Notes under the pieces: generated by a model | The model's database searches: none | What the model was told of the DNA's origin: nothing | The model's input: only the letters and a program-made list of their open reading frames with translations | Part shown: piece after piece, positions 17,493 to 26,412 of the stretch | Position numbering within the stretch: position 1 is the stretch's first letter | Layout: each line of letters opens with the position of its first letter | DNA from: Flavobacteriaceae bacterium | Lineage (GTDB): Bacteria; Bacteroidota; Bacteroidia; Flavobacteriales; Flavobacteriaceae | Assembly: GCA_018401115.1 (NCBI GenBank) | Contig: JAGYKX010000005.1 | Location: 682,001-746,000, forward strand | Length of the DNA: 64,000 bases | Direction of reading: 5' to 3' | Program-made: the position numbers and the translations under genes

Positions 17493-18503
17493 ACGGTACG
17501 CAACCAATACTGGAAAATGATCCGAAAGGTTTAAAGGAAAACTTTTGTGGTAAGCAATTTCAAAATCTGGATCTGATAATAAAAAATCTATTCTCATAGG
17601 AAAGTATTTAAAATCAAAAGTTTTTCCATAACCAGATCCTACTGAGGTAAAACTATCTGTTAGATCTCCTTTGATGGTATGATATACACTAGAAAACTGA
17701 TTGGTGTTAAAGTCACCTGCAACGATTAACTTGTGTGGGCTATCACTTTTATGGCATGCAATAATGTCTGCTTGCGCTTGCTGCTTTGCAAAAGAGACCT
17801 TTAGCCTTTTGTACAGTCGTTCTCTAGTTCCCGCCTCTAAACTTGCCGCCTCTGGTTTAACCCTTAGAGACTGCAAATGAACATTGTACAATCTGAGCGT
17901 GTCGCCTTTTATTTTAAGATCCACGAAAATAGCTGCATTAGTGCTATTTGGAAAAGGGAGTAGGCCTTTTGCTACAATAGGAAATTTAGAAAAAATAGCT
18001 TGCACCGCTTGTTTTGAATTATCACTTGCACTGATATAGGCATAAGGATAGCTCATAAAACGCTCCCTCATGGAAACGTCAAATTCTTGAAAACATACTA
18101 CAGATGGATCAGTCTTTTGAATAAATGCCACTATTTGATTGCCAATGGAAGAATCATCACTCCATTGATACTTATTAAAAAGCCTAGTGTTGAAGGACAT
18201 TATTGAAAAGTCTTTCAATGAAGGCATTGGACGCTCTGCACGAAATTGAAAAAAAGAACCAATAAAAAAATAGGCTATTCCCAGAGAAACAATGGGCAAA
18301 AAAACAGTCTTTTTAAATTGTAGCATCCAATAGATTAAAAACAATATATTTCCCAGCACTAAAAAAGGAACAAAAAGGCTAAAAATAGACAAGGAAGGGA
18401 TTAAAGCAACGGAGATATATGGTAAGAGACAAGCCAATAACAAGAGTGCACTCACCCCTATATTGAGTAGCAATATAAAACCATTGAAGATCTTTTTTAA
18501 CAT
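17484..18503 (-). CDS. Endonuclease/exonuclease/phosphatase-family membrane protein
   Basis: A 339-residue protein with about three N-terminal transmembrane helices (residues 8-85) and an EEP catalytic domain. That domain contains MSFNTRLFN, VCFQEFD (metal-binding Glu), RLYNVHLQSL, VAGDFNTNQ and the terminal SDHFPVLV. EEP enzymes cleave phosphodiester bonds in nucleic acids or phospholipids. The membrane anchor would put the domain outside the cytoplasm. It is probably co-transcribed with the rhomboid genes upstream (9-base gap). The substrate is unknown. Confidence 0.85.
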   Translation of the reverse strand: MLKKIFNGFILLLNIGVSALLLLACLLPYISVALIPSLSIFSLFVPFLVLGNILFLIYWMLQFKKTVFLPIVSLGIAYFFIGSFFQFRAERPMPSLKDFSIMSFNTRLFNKYQWSDDSSIGNQIVAFIQKTDPSVVCFQEFDVSMRERFMSYPYAYISASDNSKQAVQAIFSKFPIVAKGLLPFPNSTNAAIFVDLKIKGDTLRLYNVHLQSLRVKPEAASLEAGTRERLYKRLKVSFAKQQAQADIIACHKSDSPHKLIVAGDFNTNQFSSVYHTIKGDLTDSFTSVGSGYGKTFDFKYFPMRIDFLLSDPDFEIAYHKSFPLNLSDHFPVLVAYRLD

Positions 18504-18512
18504 AAATATTAC

Positions 18513-19406
18513 TTATGATTTTCCGGAGCTAAATAAATAATCTTTCTCCTCTTTTGTCAGAGAATCATAACCCGAATGACTGATCTTATCTAAAATAGCG
18601 TCTATCTTTTTCTGTTGTTCTCGTTCCTTATAGGCTTTAGTAACTCCTTGGTTTGACGCACTTTTATTATTTTTATAGGCCGTCTTTAAGGGTGATTTAG
18701 TACGAGTAAACGCCTTGGATAATGAAGAGAGAACAGATTCAAAAAAACGTCCTATATCTTGACCCTCTTTGAGTTTATTGGCATATACAAAACCTAGAAT
18801 ACCACCCCCAACATGAGCCAAGTGTCCTCCGGCATTACCATTGGGAATTTGAATAAGGTCTGTTAAAATAAAAAATACCCCAAGCTGCCAAAGCTTTACA
18901 TTAAAGAAAAGTACCCTTACTTCCTGATAAGGCATATAAGCACATATAAATATAAAAATAGCGGTGACTCCAGCGGACGCACCAATTAAACTAGTTCCAT
19001 TCCCGCTAAATACTGGAAAAATGGTATAACTCAACAAGAATACCAAACCTCCTGTAATTAAACCTAGGAAGTATACGTTTAAAAAACGCTTGGCATTGAA
19101 AAGATTCAAAAATAGCTGTCCTCCAAAATAGAGCATGATCATATTAAAAAATAGGTGCGAAAAGCTGGCATGAAAAAAAGCATAAGACACCAAGGCCCAT
19201 GGTTTCTCCAAAATTCCCCAAAAACTACTTGGAAGGGAAAACCAGTCCAAAAAGTTAGCTGAAGAAAAATCAAATAAAAACGGGAGGAGTGTTTGAAATA
19301 AATAAAAAGCAACACAACTCAAAGCTAGCTTTTCATGTATGCCCCTTTGTTGCCACCAATAGGTAAAATTAGATCCTAACATATCAATTCCATCTGTGGT
19401 TATCAA
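18513..19406 (-). CDS. Rhomboid-family intramembrane protein with DUF6576 tail
   Basis: A 297-residue rhomboid with six predicted helices. FFHASFSHLFFNM marks the early helix, SLIGASAGV the helix 4 serine motif, and HLAHVGGGILGF the helix 6 histidine. The motif reads G-A-S-A instead of the usual G-x-S-G, so activity is likely but not certain. The cytoplasmic C-terminus (about residues 205-297) ends with LDKISHSGYDSLTKEEKDYL, the DUF6576 signature. It overlaps the upstream rhomboid by 23 bases and is clearly co-expressed with it. Confidence 0.88.
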   Translation of the reverse strand: MITTDGIDMLGSNFTYWWQQRGIHEKLALSCVAFYLFQTLLPFLFDFSSANFLDWFSLPSSFWGILEKPWALVSYAFFHASFSHLFFNMIMLYFGGQLFLNLFNAKRFLNVYFLGLITGGLVFLLSYTIFPVFSGNGTSLIGASAGVTAIFIFICAYMPYQEVRVLFFNVKLWQLGVFFILTDLIQIPNGNAGGHLAHVGGGILGFVYANKLKEGQDIGRFFESVLSSLSKAFTRTKSPLKTAYKNNKSASNQGVTKAYKEREQQKKIDAILDKISHSGYDSLTKEEKDYLFSSGKS

Positions 19407-20127
19407 ACTCGTTCTTTTTCCAATACCAGGCCATTATAAATCCAAATATAGCCCCACCAACATGGGCGAAATGAGCAATACCTGATCCGAAAATACTATA
19501 ACCTGTTACGCCAGAAAATAAATCTAGACCAATTAAAACAGGAATAAAATATTTGGCTTTTATGGGCACAGGGATGAACATTAAGAATAGTTCAGAATTA
19601 GGATAGGCCATACCAAAAGCAACAAGAACCCCATAAATAGCGCCTGAAGCACCTACTGCAGGGGTAGAAAAAGCAGCAAGCATATTATCTATTGTTCCCC
19701 TAGAAGCATAATCATACCAACCCGGACTGTATTGCCCTTGGCGTATAACATCCATGATGGAATCGGAAGCTATTCCATTTGCCGCTAAAGCGTCTAATCC
19801 TTGCTGCAAATACAAATAATTAACACCTGAATGAATGAGCGTAGCTCCAATACCTGCTGAAATATAAAAAAATAAAAACTTCTGTTTTCCCCATTTAAAC
19901 TCTAAAGGCGAACCAAAAGCCCATAGTGCATACATATTAAAAAACAAATGCATAAAACCCCCATGCATAAACATATGCGTAAGCACCTGCCAAAAAGAGA
20001 AGTTGTCATTCCCAAAATACCAGAGAGAAAACCATTGGTATAAGACATCTCCGTACAACTGAGTGGCAATAAAAAAGATTACATTAATTATAATCAAATG
20101 CTTTACGGTATCACTAATCCTTCCCAT
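19384..20127 (-). CDS. Rhomboid-family intramembrane serine protease
   Basis: A 247-residue rhomboid with intact catalytic features: THMFMHGGFMHLFFNM in helix 2, the serine motif VGASGAIYGV in helix 4, and HFAHVGGAIFGF in helix 6. It has no C-terminal extension. Rhomboids cleave single-pass membrane proteins within the bilayer. Its start overlaps the mutL stop by one base, and a second rhomboid gene overlaps its own end, so mutL, the two rhomboids and the EEP gene form one close-packed transcript. Confidence 0.92.
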   Translation of the reverse strand: MGRISDTVKHLIIINVIFFIATQLYGDVLYQWFSLWYFGNDNFSFWQVLTHMFMHGGFMHLFFNMYALWAFGSPLEFKWGKQKFLFFYISAGIGATLIHSGVNYLYLQQGLDALAANGIASDSIMDVIRQGQYSPGWYDYASRGTIDNMLAAFSTPAVGASGAIYGVLVAFGMAYPNSELFLMFIPVPIKAKYFIPVLIGLDLFSGVTGYSIFGSGIAHFAHVGGAIFGFIMAWYWKKNEFDNHRWN

Positions 20128-22049
20128 TATAAAAATTTTAAATCTAGATCTGTTTGTTGCAAATTAGTCATTACGGACTTTCCAAAGGGAGAAGTCAAGA
20201 ATTCTTTACAAGCAAATAGTTCATCTATAAGGTTTAATTGCTCTGGCAACTCCAAAACGTCGCCTGTCTTTATGCCCATACTTTTAGCTAAGGCCTTAGC
20301 CAATATATCTGTTTGTGAGAAATGGTCTCCGAGATGTCCTGCCTCATAGGTACTCAAAAAGTCTTGAATGACTTGTGATACATCTTTTTCCTGGAGTACT
20401 ATTGGAATACCGCTAATAGACAAGGTTTGATTGTCTTTTATTTCCATATTGAAACCTAATAAATGTAGCGGAGACATTAACTCCTCTAGGCGCATAATTT
20501 CAGGTATGCTAAATGAAAGCTCTTTGGGAAATAACAGCTGTTGACTGGCGGCTTCTTGGTGGGTAAAATTGGTTAAAAAACGTTCGTATAAGACTCTTTG
20601 GTGTGCCCTTGACTGATGAATCACTAATAGTCCAGATTTGGTTGAACTCACTAAATACTTTCTACCTAATTGAAAGCAGTTATGAGTAGATTTTGACGGC
20701 ATCTGAGCGTCAAAAAAACCTGCTTGCATGTGTGATTCCTCTGCATATAGATCATTTGTGCCTTGAGACACTTCATTAAAAGCGTCAGATGGTTCTAAAA
20801 TATTCATCTCATTACTGTCATGGGCAATATTGGAATAAAGCGATTCCCATGAAGTTGGTTTTTGATAAAAGGCGCTTTTGCTTGCGTAAGAACTTTGTGA
20901 TTTTTGACTACTTTGCTTTAAGGAAGTAGGTTTCTCATGAATCTCAAAAGGATTGAAAGAAGCGTCTACAGAAATATGTGGAATGGGTACAGATTTTTTA
21001 AGGGAGTCATATGAATTGTCCAAGTTGGAGTTTCTCTCAAAGTCCAACACCGGAGCCACATTAAATTGACCCAAAGAATGCTTTATAGCAGACCTTAAAA
21101 TGACAAACAAGGTATGTTCGTCTTCAAATTTTATTTCAGTTTTAGTGGGATGTATATTAATGTCAATAGTTTGAGGATCAACCTCTATTTGGAGGAAATA
21201 TCCTGGGTGTATACCATTAGCAATAAGGCCTTCAAAAGCGTTTACCACAGCATAATGTAATGAATTACTCTTTATAAATCTTTGATTTACAAAGAAAAAC
21301 TGTGTACCCTTACTCTTTTTGGCAGATTCGGGCTTGAGTACGAATCCACTTATTTTTAGCTGGGGAGTTTCCTCTTGAACAGGAACCAATTTATCTTGAA
21401 TTTTTTTTCCGAAAATCTGAACGATTCTTTGATTAAAACTGGTGCTAGGTAATACAAAAAGTGGAGCACCATCTGCGAAATACGAAAATTTTATTCCAGG
21501 GTGTACCAGTGCTAATCTATGGAATTCATCGGTAATATGACGCTGTTCCACTTGCTTAGATTTCAAGAAATTACGCCTAGCGGGAATATTGTAAAATAAA
21601 TTATTAACAGCAAAACTGGTTCCTATAGGGGTTACTACTTCTATATTTTCTTCCAATTTTCCTGCAGCAATATGAATTTCCCTACCCAATTCCGACTCCT
21701 GGGTTCTAGTTTTCATCACTACCTGCGCAATTGCAGCGATAGAAGCCAAAGCCTCTCCCCTAAATCCTTTAGTTTGAATTTTAAATAGGTCTTCTGCCGT
21801 TTGCAATTTAGATGTAGCATGACGTTCAAAACACAATACAGCATCCTGGGCAGACATTCCTACGCCATTATCAATGACTTGAACCAAAAATTTGCCACCT
21901 TCTTTAATATGAAGGGCAATTTCAGTTGCTCCAGCATCTACAGCATTTTCGAGTAATTCCTTCACCAATGAAGCAGGTCTTTGAACAACTTCTCCAGCTG
22001 CAATTTGATTGGCTACATGAGCCTCTAATCGCTTAATAATTTGGGTCAT
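20127..22049 (-). CDS. mutL: DNA mismatch repair protein MutL
   Basis: A 640-residue MutL. The N-terminal GHKL ATPase is intact: AAGEVVQRPASLVKELLENA with E34 and N35, VIDNGVGM (58-65) and TKGFRGEALASI. A long polar linker (about 345-450) leads to the C-terminal dimerisation domain. The endonuclease metal motif usually written DQHAxxExxxxE reads H478-Q-S480-R-A-H-Q-R here, so D and H are replaced. No CPHGRP zinc motif precedes the end. It may thus lack nicking activity. MutL couples MutS to strand removal. Confidence 0.95.
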   Translation of the reverse strand: MTQIIKRLEAHVANQIAAGEVVQRPASLVKELLENAVDAGATEIALHIKEGGKFLVQVIDNGVGMSAQDAVLCFERHATSKLQTAEDLFKIQTKGFRGEALASIAAIAQVVMKTRTQESELGREIHIAAGKLEENIEVVTPIGTSFAVNNLFYNIPARRNFLKSKQVEQRHITDEFHRLALVHPGIKFSYFADGAPLFVLPSTSFNQRIVQIFGKKIQDKLVPVQEETPQLKISGFVLKPESAKKSKGTQFFFVNQRFIKSNSLHYAVVNAFEGLIANGIHPGYFLQIEVDPQTIDINIHPTKTEIKFEDEHTLFVILRSAIKHSLGQFNVAPVLDFERNSNLDNSYDSLKKSVPIPHISVDASFNPFEIHEKPTSLKQSSQKSQSSYASKSAFYQKPTSWESLYSNIAHDSNEMNILEPSDAFNEVSQGTNDLYAEESHMQAGFFDAQMPSKSTHNCFQLGRKYLVSSTKSGLLVIHQSRAHQRVLYERFLTNFTHQEAASQQLLFPKELSFSIPEIMRLEELMSPLHLLGFNMEIKDNQTLSISGIPIVLQEKDVSQVIQDFLSTYEAGHLGDHFSQTDILAKALAKSMGIKTGDVLELPEQLNLIDELFACKEFLTSPFGKSVMTNLQQTDLDLKFL

Positions 22050-22345
22050 TATAATATAATATCTAATCCACCCATTTGAACTGCAGTGTAAAAGGCCAAT
22101 AATAAAAAGATAAAAATCACTGCCAAACGAATCCTTCTATTTTTCTCCATCACCTGACTTTTTTGCCTACGCCAATCTTCTCTAAAGGATTTTGGACCAG
22201 AGGTTCTAAAGAGACTCTGGTCTGCTGTAGAAGCTTCTTTTTCCCTTTTAAGCCTATCTATACGTTCTTTACGCTCGTTGTAATAACGGGGAGAATAACC
22301 GTAAGATTTATTGCTGTTTTGTTTGAATAAAGTGGGTAGTTTCAT
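22049..22345 (-). CDS. Small basic single-pass membrane protein upstream of mutL
   Basis: A 98-residue protein. I chose the ATG at 22345 (MKLPTLFKQ), since the upstream extension looks non-coding. A charged basic region (SPRYYNERKERIDRLKREKE) comes before a C-terminal membrane helix (AVIFIFLLLAFYTAV). It overlaps the mutL start by one base. Such proteins recur at this place between ribH and mutL in flavobacteria. Some carry a misleading riboflavin-synthase label, which this sequence does not support. Function unknown. Confidence 0.75.
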   Translation of the reverse strand: MKLPTLFKQNSNKSYGYSPRYYNERKERIDRLKREKEASTADQSLFRTSGPKSFREDWRRQKSQVMEKNRRIRLAVIFIFLLLAFYTAVQMGGLDIIL

Positions 22346-22556
22346 AATACATGCTTCTTTCAAAAATAGGAAAAAATAGTCCCTAGACTTAATAAAAGCT
22401 CGCAAAATTGTTAACAATTCCTCAAACAGCAAACGGAAAATAAAGGCTTTGCCAAAAGATTAAAACCAACACTAAAATACTTTAGACACCGCCACGATAC
22501 TATTCAAACATTAATAAGAAAGGGTGTAATTGGTATAGATAAAACAATTAGCTCTT

Positions 22557-23036
22557 TTAAGACAAAGTAGCCATTTGAATAGCTGCTACAGCAGCCTCTA
22601 CTCCTTTGTTACCGTGCTTCCCACCTGACCTGTCCTTTGCCTGTTGTAAAGTATTGTCTGTTAAAACACAGAAAATAACAGGGATCTGAGTTTGAATATT
22701 TAAATCCATTACGCCTTGAGCAGTGGCCTGACATACAAAATCAAAGTGTTTGGTTTCTCCTTGAATGACACTCCCAATGACAATTACAGCATCTGGGGCG
22801 TGTTTATCAATCATTTTAGAAGCGCCAAAAGGCAATTCAAAACTTCCAGGCACATGGAATGTAATCATGTCTTGGTCTTGAACACCATGGGAAGATAAGG
22901 TCTCTACAGCACCTTTGTATAGGGCATGGGTAATTTCCTTATTCCATTGTGACACCACCAATCCAATTCTAAGTCCATTGGCCTTGGGAACGTCTTCTGC
23001 GTTGTAATCGGATAAATTACTAAGCGCGGTAGCCAT
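22557..23036 (-). CDS. ribH: 6,7-dimethyl-8-ribityllumazine synthase
   Basis: RibH condenses the pyrimidine precursor with dihydroxybutanone phosphate to form lumazine, the penultimate riboflavin step. The 159-residue protein shows VVSQWNKEITHALYKGA, FHVPGSFELPFGA, the VIGSVIQGETKHFDFV loop with the catalytic His, and GVLTD-type FCVLTDNTLQQA and GNKGVEAA at the end. Its ATG overlaps the stop of the TPR gene upstream by one base, so the two are co-translated. Confidence 0.96.
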   Translation of the reverse strand: MATALSNLSDYNAEDVPKANGLRIGLVVSQWNKEITHALYKGAVETLSSHGVQDQDMITFHVPGSFELPFGASKMIDKHAPDAVIVIGSVIQGETKHFDFVCQATAQGVMDLNIQTQIPVIFCVLTDNTLQQAKDRSGGKHGNKGVEAAVAAIQMATLS

Positions 23037-23803
23037 TATTTGTCTCCGTTCATTAATCCTAATAAGGCGTCTGCACCCGCGGCTTCTAATGCATTTGGAT
23101 AATCTGTTTTAATTTGGGCTATATAAGTGGCTGCCTTTTCCTTTTGACCTAGTGCTGCTGCAGCTACTGCAGCTTTATGCAAAAATTTAGGTGTGGTGAA
23201 CTCATTGTCGCTATGTCCCAAAGCGCTTTGGTAGTAAGAAAGTGCGTCTGAAGTTTGTTCTAACTGCATAAAAGCGTCTCCAATTGCCCCTTTGGCCAAT
23301 GCACCAAGTACAGCGTCATCTGATGAAAATTGTTCCAATTCAGCAATAGCTTCAGGGTATTTTTGCAGGTTTAACAAAGAAATTCCTGCAGCGTAATGGG
23401 CTAAATTAGCCGCTTTAGTACCAGCGTATTCCTTTGTAATATCTAAAAGACCGTATTTACCTTCTGCACCATCTAAGGCCAACTGAAAAAGAGAATCTTT
23501 TGCTTGTGTGGCGTTAATTGCCTGATCAAAATATTGTTGTGGGTAAAATAATTCATTGGCTGCGGTAGCTTCTTGAGGCTTCTGAACAAATTGCACATAA
23601 CCTAAATATCCTAAAACTGCTACTGCAACAGCACCAATCACTCCCAAAATATAGGTCTGATTCGCTGCAACCCAAGCTTCCGTTTTTGAAGCACCTTCAT
23701 CTAAGCTAGAGAAAACCTCAGCTGTTGTACTGTTTTCGTTTTGTAACTGTTCTGTCTCTTGAACATTTTTACCTTTATATCCGCGCTTATTATAAGTAGC
23801 CAT
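23036..23803 (-). CDS. Tetratricopeptide repeat membrane protein, YfgM-like
   Basis: A 255-residue protein with a cytoplasmic N-terminus, one membrane helix (about residues 52-72, YILGVIGAVAVAVLGYLGYV) and TPR-like helical repeats outside, such as LLNLQKYPEAIAELEQF and SDALSYYQSALGHSD. The layout resembles YfgM, an ancillary protein of the Sec translocon in E. coli. Here it is conserved beside ribH and recF. A -7 element (23822-23829, minus strand) lies close upstream. Confidence 0.8.
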   Translation of the reverse strand: MATYNKRGYKGKNVQETEQLQNENSTTAEVFSSLDEGASKTEAWVAANQTYILGVIGAVAVAVLGYLGYVQFVQKPQEATAANELFYPQQYFDQAINATQAKDSLFQLALDGAEGKYGLLDITKEYAGTKAANLAHYAAGISLLNLQKYPEAIAELEQFSSDDAVLGALAKGAIGDAFMQLEQTSDALSYYQSALGHSDNEFTTPKFLHKAAVAAAALGQKEKAATYIAQIKTDYPNALEAAGADALLGLMNGDK

Positions 23804-23821
23804 AATCTATATTTAGTGGGG

Positions 23822-23829
23822 CAAAAATA
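23822..23829 (-). promoter_or_regulatory. -7 promoter element of the TPR-ribH-mutL direction
   Basis: On the minus strand the sequence reads TATTTTTG, matching TAnnTTTG, 18 bases upstream of the TPR start codon. It is back to back with the recF promoter. Confidence 0.5.
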
Positions 23830-23843
23830 AAGTTTTTATCTAA

Positions 23844-23873
23844 ATTGAAAAGCCTATTTATTCGTTATTTTTG
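23844..23873 (+). promoter_or_regulatory. recF promoter
   Basis: ATTG at 23844-23847 and TATTTTTG at 23866-23873 are separated by 18 bases. This is close to the Bacteroidota pattern TTTG-N19-TAnnTTTG. The start codon of recF is 50 bases further on. Confidence 0.5.
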
Positions 23874-23923
23874 AATAATTTGCACATAAATACCTAAAGC
23901 ACCCACTCAGCTAAGCATTTTCA

Positions 23924-25006
23924 ATGGTTTTAAAACAACTTTCCTTACTCAACTACAAGAATTTCAACCAACGTGATTTCACCTTTAACCCTAAAATGAA
24001 TTGTATTGTTGGGGCCAACGGCATTGGCAAGACCAATGTCTTAGATGCTATTTACCACTTGTCATTTGGTAAAAGTTATTTTAATCCCGTTAGTTCTCAA
24101 AACATCAGACACGGAGAAGACTTTTTTGTCATAGATGCCCTTCTGGAAAAAGAAGAAAAATCTGAAAAGCTTATTTGCAGTATGAAAAAGGGTGCTAAAA
24201 AGGTCGTTAAGAGAAATGGAAAAGTCTATGAAAAACTTGCAGACCATATAGGATTTATGCCCTTAGTCATGATTTCTCCAGCAGATAGGGACCTTATTAC
24301 AGAAGGGAGTGAAACCAGAAGAAAGTTTATTGATGGGGTTATTTCTCAATCAGATAAAAACTATTTAAACAACCTATTAAACTATCAGAAAGTGCTTTCA
24401 CAAAGAAATGCACTGCTCAAATACTTTGCCGCAAACCAGACTTTTGACTCGGAAACACTTAGCATTTACAACAGTCAATTGTCCCAATTAGCCCTACCAA
24501 TTTACGAAAAAAGAAAGGCGTTTTTAACACAATTCATCCCGATTTTTCAATCCCAACACCAAGCTATTTCTGGGGGAAATGAAACGGTAACTATTTCGTA
24601 TTCAAGCGATTTAGACCAAGGCACTTTGGACGGTTTATTAGTTCAAAACCTCTCTAGAGACAGGGCCTTACAATACACCTCCGTAGGAATTCACAAAGAC
24701 GACCTGCAATTTGAATTAGAAGGACACCCTATAAAAAAATTCGGAAGTCAGGGACAACAGAAATCTTTTCTAATCGCTTTAAAACTCGCCCAATTTCACT
24801 TTATAAAAGAAAAGTCAAATACCACGCCCATTTTACTCTTAGACGACATTTTCGATAAATTAGACGCTCAAAGAGTGTCACAATTATTGGGACTAGTAAA
24901 TGACCACGCCTATGGTCAAATATTTATCAGTGACACCCATGCAGACCGAACTGAAGCAGTTTTAAAAACAACTCAGCACCCCTATGCACTAATTTCTCTA
25001 GCATAA
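23924..25006 (+). CDS. recF: DNA replication and repair protein RecF
   Basis: RecF binds gapped DNA and helps load RecA through RecOR. The 360-residue SMC-like ATPase has the Walker A motif [13 protein letters not shown] (residues 30-42), the signature region [19 protein letters not shown], and the Walker [12 protein letters not shown] followed by FISDTH. Length and motif order fit the family. It is divergent from the TPR gene and followed after 17 bases by a lipoprotein gene and DUF721. Confidence 0.95.
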   Translation: MVLKQLSLLNYKNFNQRDFTFNPKMNCIVGANGIGKTNVLDAIYHLSFGKSYFNPVSSQNIRHGEDFFVIDALLEKEEKSEKLICSMKKGAKKVVKRNGKVYEKLADHIGFMPLVMISPADRDLITEGSETRRKFIDGVISQSDKNYLNNLLNYQKVLSQRNALLKYFAANQTFDSETLSIYNSQLSQLALPIYEKRKAFLTQFIPIFQSQHQAISGGNETVTISYSSDLDQGTLDGLLVQNLSRDRALQYTSVGIHKDDLQFELEGHPIKKFGSQGQQKSFLIALKLAQFHFIKEKSNTTPILLLDDIFDKLDAQRVSQLLGLVNDHAYGQIFISDTHADRTEAVLKTTQHPYALISLA

Positions 25007-25023
25007 ATAACTATCTTTAAACC

Positions 25024-25446
25024 ATGCAAAAACTATTGTATTTATTCTTACTTTTAACTGTCTTTACAGCTTGTAAATCTACTATTAAAGAGGGCGAAAT
25101 AAGCCAACTGAAAGGCTATTGGGAAATTACAAAAGTTGTTTTTCAGGACGGAACCACTAAGCCATATACTGTAAATACAACTATAGACTACATAGACATT
25201 GATGGACTTAAGGGATATATAAAGAAAATGAAGCCTGGCCTAAACGGCCGATACCAAACCTCTAACAAAGCTGCCCAATTTAAACTCCTCTTAAAAAATG
25301 AGGTCTGGGAAATGCATTTTGAGGGAGATCTGAACAGTACCCTTAGCCTACTGAAATTAGATAGCCTTGAATATGCTGTTAAAGACCAAGGTCAAGTGCG
25401 ATATTACTACAAACGTTACGAACCCATTAATATAAGCGATGAGTAG
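25024..25446 (+). CDS. Small lipoprotein of unknown function
   Basis: A 140-residue protein with a signal ending at Cys17 (LLTVFTAC). The mature part has KGYWEITKVVFQDGTTKPY near the start and alternating strands, suggesting a small lipocalin-like barrel, although no defined family is certain. It lies between recF and the DUF721 gene and overlaps the latter by 8 bases, so it belongs to that transcript. Confidence 0.75.
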   Translation: MQKLLYLFLLLTVFTACKSTIKEGEISQLKGYWEITKVVFQDGTTKPYTVNTTIDYIDIDGLKGYIKKMKPGLNGRYQTSNKAAQFKLLLKNEVWEMHFEGDLNSTLSLLKLDSLEYAVKDQGQVRYYYKRYEPINISDE

Positions 25447-25732
25447 AAAAGACAGTCCACAACTTTTAAAAGAAGCCTTAGCTGGTTTTATTTTAGAAAA
25501 TAAACTTGAAAAGGGTTTAGACAAGGTAAACGCAAAAGATGCCTGGGTGCAATGTATGGGAAGCGGCGTAAACTCGTACACCAATGAAGTTCGGTTAGAA
25601 GGCAGCACCCTTTATGTATTTCTAAGTTCAGCAGTCTTACGAGAGGAACTCAGTCACGGTAGATCCAAAATTATTGACATGCTCAATGAGCTACTTGGAA
25701 AAGACATGATTCAAAAAATTATCCTTAGATAG
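25439..25732 (+). CDS. DUF721 (DciA-like) protein
   Basis: A 97-residue DUF721 protein with LKEALAGFILENKLEKGL, VNAKDAWVQCMG, and LYVFLSSAVLREELSHGRSKI. DUF721 includes DciA, the helicase-operating protein that works with DnaB in bacteria lacking DnaC or DnaI. Its position after recF is typical. The gene ends at the edge of the accessory region: transposase remnant sequence begins within a few bases of its stop. Confidence 0.85.
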   Translation: MSRKDSPQLLKEALAGFILENKLEKGLDKVNAKDAWVQCMGSGVNSYTNEVRLEGSTLYVFLSSAVLREELSHGRSKIIDMLNELLGKDMIQKIILR

Positions 25733-25734
25733 TG

Positions 25735-25978
25735 TACCCGTTGTACAAGTTCGGAAGATAGCTTTATAACCTGCACTCCAAAATTTGTTGCACGCTTTTA
25801 GGTCAAAAATAGGGTAGATGTGTTTGATTCTTCCCAAACGTTTTTGTGGCTTTACTAAACCATGTTTTTTAAGGATATTGTGAACTGTCAATACAGTTGG
25901 AATAAGTTCAGCTGCAAAATCGTTATACAACAGTTGGTGGATTTTTTTAGCTCCCCATAGTTTGTGCTTAACTGCCAT
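25735..25978 (-). pseudogene. IS transposase, internal fragment
   Basis: On the minus strand about 75 codons encode WGAKKIHQLLYNDF, VLTVHNILKKHGLVKPQKRL and IYPIFDLKACNKFWSAGYKA. This matches the region between the helix-turn-helix and the start of the DDE catalytic core in IS481/IS3-like transposases, where the first catalytic Asp is expected in WSADYK. Here it is Gly (WSAGYK). The fragment lacks both ends: the catalytic core should continue but stops near 25735, and the N-terminus is found separately at 26413-26505. It is therefore a dead remnant. Confidence 0.75.
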
Positions 25979-26002
25979 TTTTTTACTGTGTTATGCCACG
26001 TT
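25958..26002. repeat. Cassette-boundary repeat, copy 1
   Basis: About 45 bases, starting TAGTTTGTGCTTAACTGCC and ending GTGTTATGCCACGTT, align with copy 2 at 26666-26713 with a few substitutions and a two-base gap. The core GTTATGCCAC is 25990-25999. It separates the small-gene cassette from the transposase fragment. Confidence 0.65.
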
Positions 26003-26010
26003 ATTTATAT

Positions 26011-26145
26011 TTAGAACAAAATAATATAGATGAAAAACAATAAAAATGGACTTAGCAAAATTAACATAATCAAAAGTCTTTTTGTAAGTGATACATTGTC
26101 TTTCCATTCTAATGTCCATATATTTTTAAAATATTTATCTAGCAT
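26011..26145 (-). CDS. 44-residue single-pass membrane peptide
   Basis: A short frame starting two bases after the stop of the neighbouring 82-residue frame. It begins MLDKYFKNIWTLEWKDN, then has a basic step (TKR) and one strongly hydrophobic helix (LLIMLILLSPFLLFFIYIILF). The tight spacing suggests translational coupling. By position it resembles the 133-residue membrane protein of the second cassette: a small membrane protein after a gene with a hydrophobic, Cys-containing tail. An immunity-like role is conceivable but not shown. It is short, so it may be chance. Confidence 0.45.
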   Translation of the reverse strand: MLDKYFKNIWTLEWKDNVSLTKRLLIMLILLSPFLLFFIYIILF

Positions 26146-26147
26146 GA

Positions 26148-26396
26148 TTATTGATTTTGATAGTTTAAATATGAAACTCTAGCTGCTACCAATCCTGCAC
26201 AGGCGATTCCTGCAATTCCTGCTGTTAAAAGACCAACAACAGTACAGACACCCCATAAACCAAGTGGAGCCCACCAAGCTCCACCAGTTTTAGAAGCTTC
26301 TTTCGACATGGTTTGATTGATTTTTGCTGCATCTTCTTCTGTGAAATTATCTTTTGTTGTCTCTAAAACTATAAAGATTGCCTCTATTGCAATCAA
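26148..26396 (-). CDS. Small protein with hydrophobic Gly/Ala-rich Cys-containing tail
   Basis: Up to 82 residues from a TTG at 26396; no ATG is near, and the open frame extends about ten codons further upstream, so it may be the 3' part of a longer broken gene. An acidic N-terminal half (VLETTKDNFTEEDAAKINQ) leads to a Gly-Gly (KTGG) and then a hydrophobic hairpin (GVCTVVGLLTAGIAGIACAG) with two cysteines. A GG followed by a small hydrophobic peptide recalls bacteriocin precursors, but no exporter is nearby. Alternatively it is a membrane-inserting toxin tail or plain debris. Confidence 0.5.
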   Translation of the reverse strand: MIAIEAIFIVLETTKDNFTEEDAAKINQTMSKEASKTGGAWWAPLGLWGVCTVVGLLTAGIAGIACAGLVAARVSYLNYQNQ

Positions 26397-26412
26397 TTGG
26401 TCATTATTCCAT

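Noticed and set aside
22346-22432. Longer start for the small membrane protein before mutL
   Set aside because: The extra 29 residues do not fit the conserved form. ATG 22345 begins the typical basic N-terminus.
26148-26396. A confident bacteriocin call for the 82-residue frame
   Set aside because: The GG and hydrophobic tail are suggestive, but there is no ATG, no exporter or peptidase, and the frame looks like the end of a broken gene.
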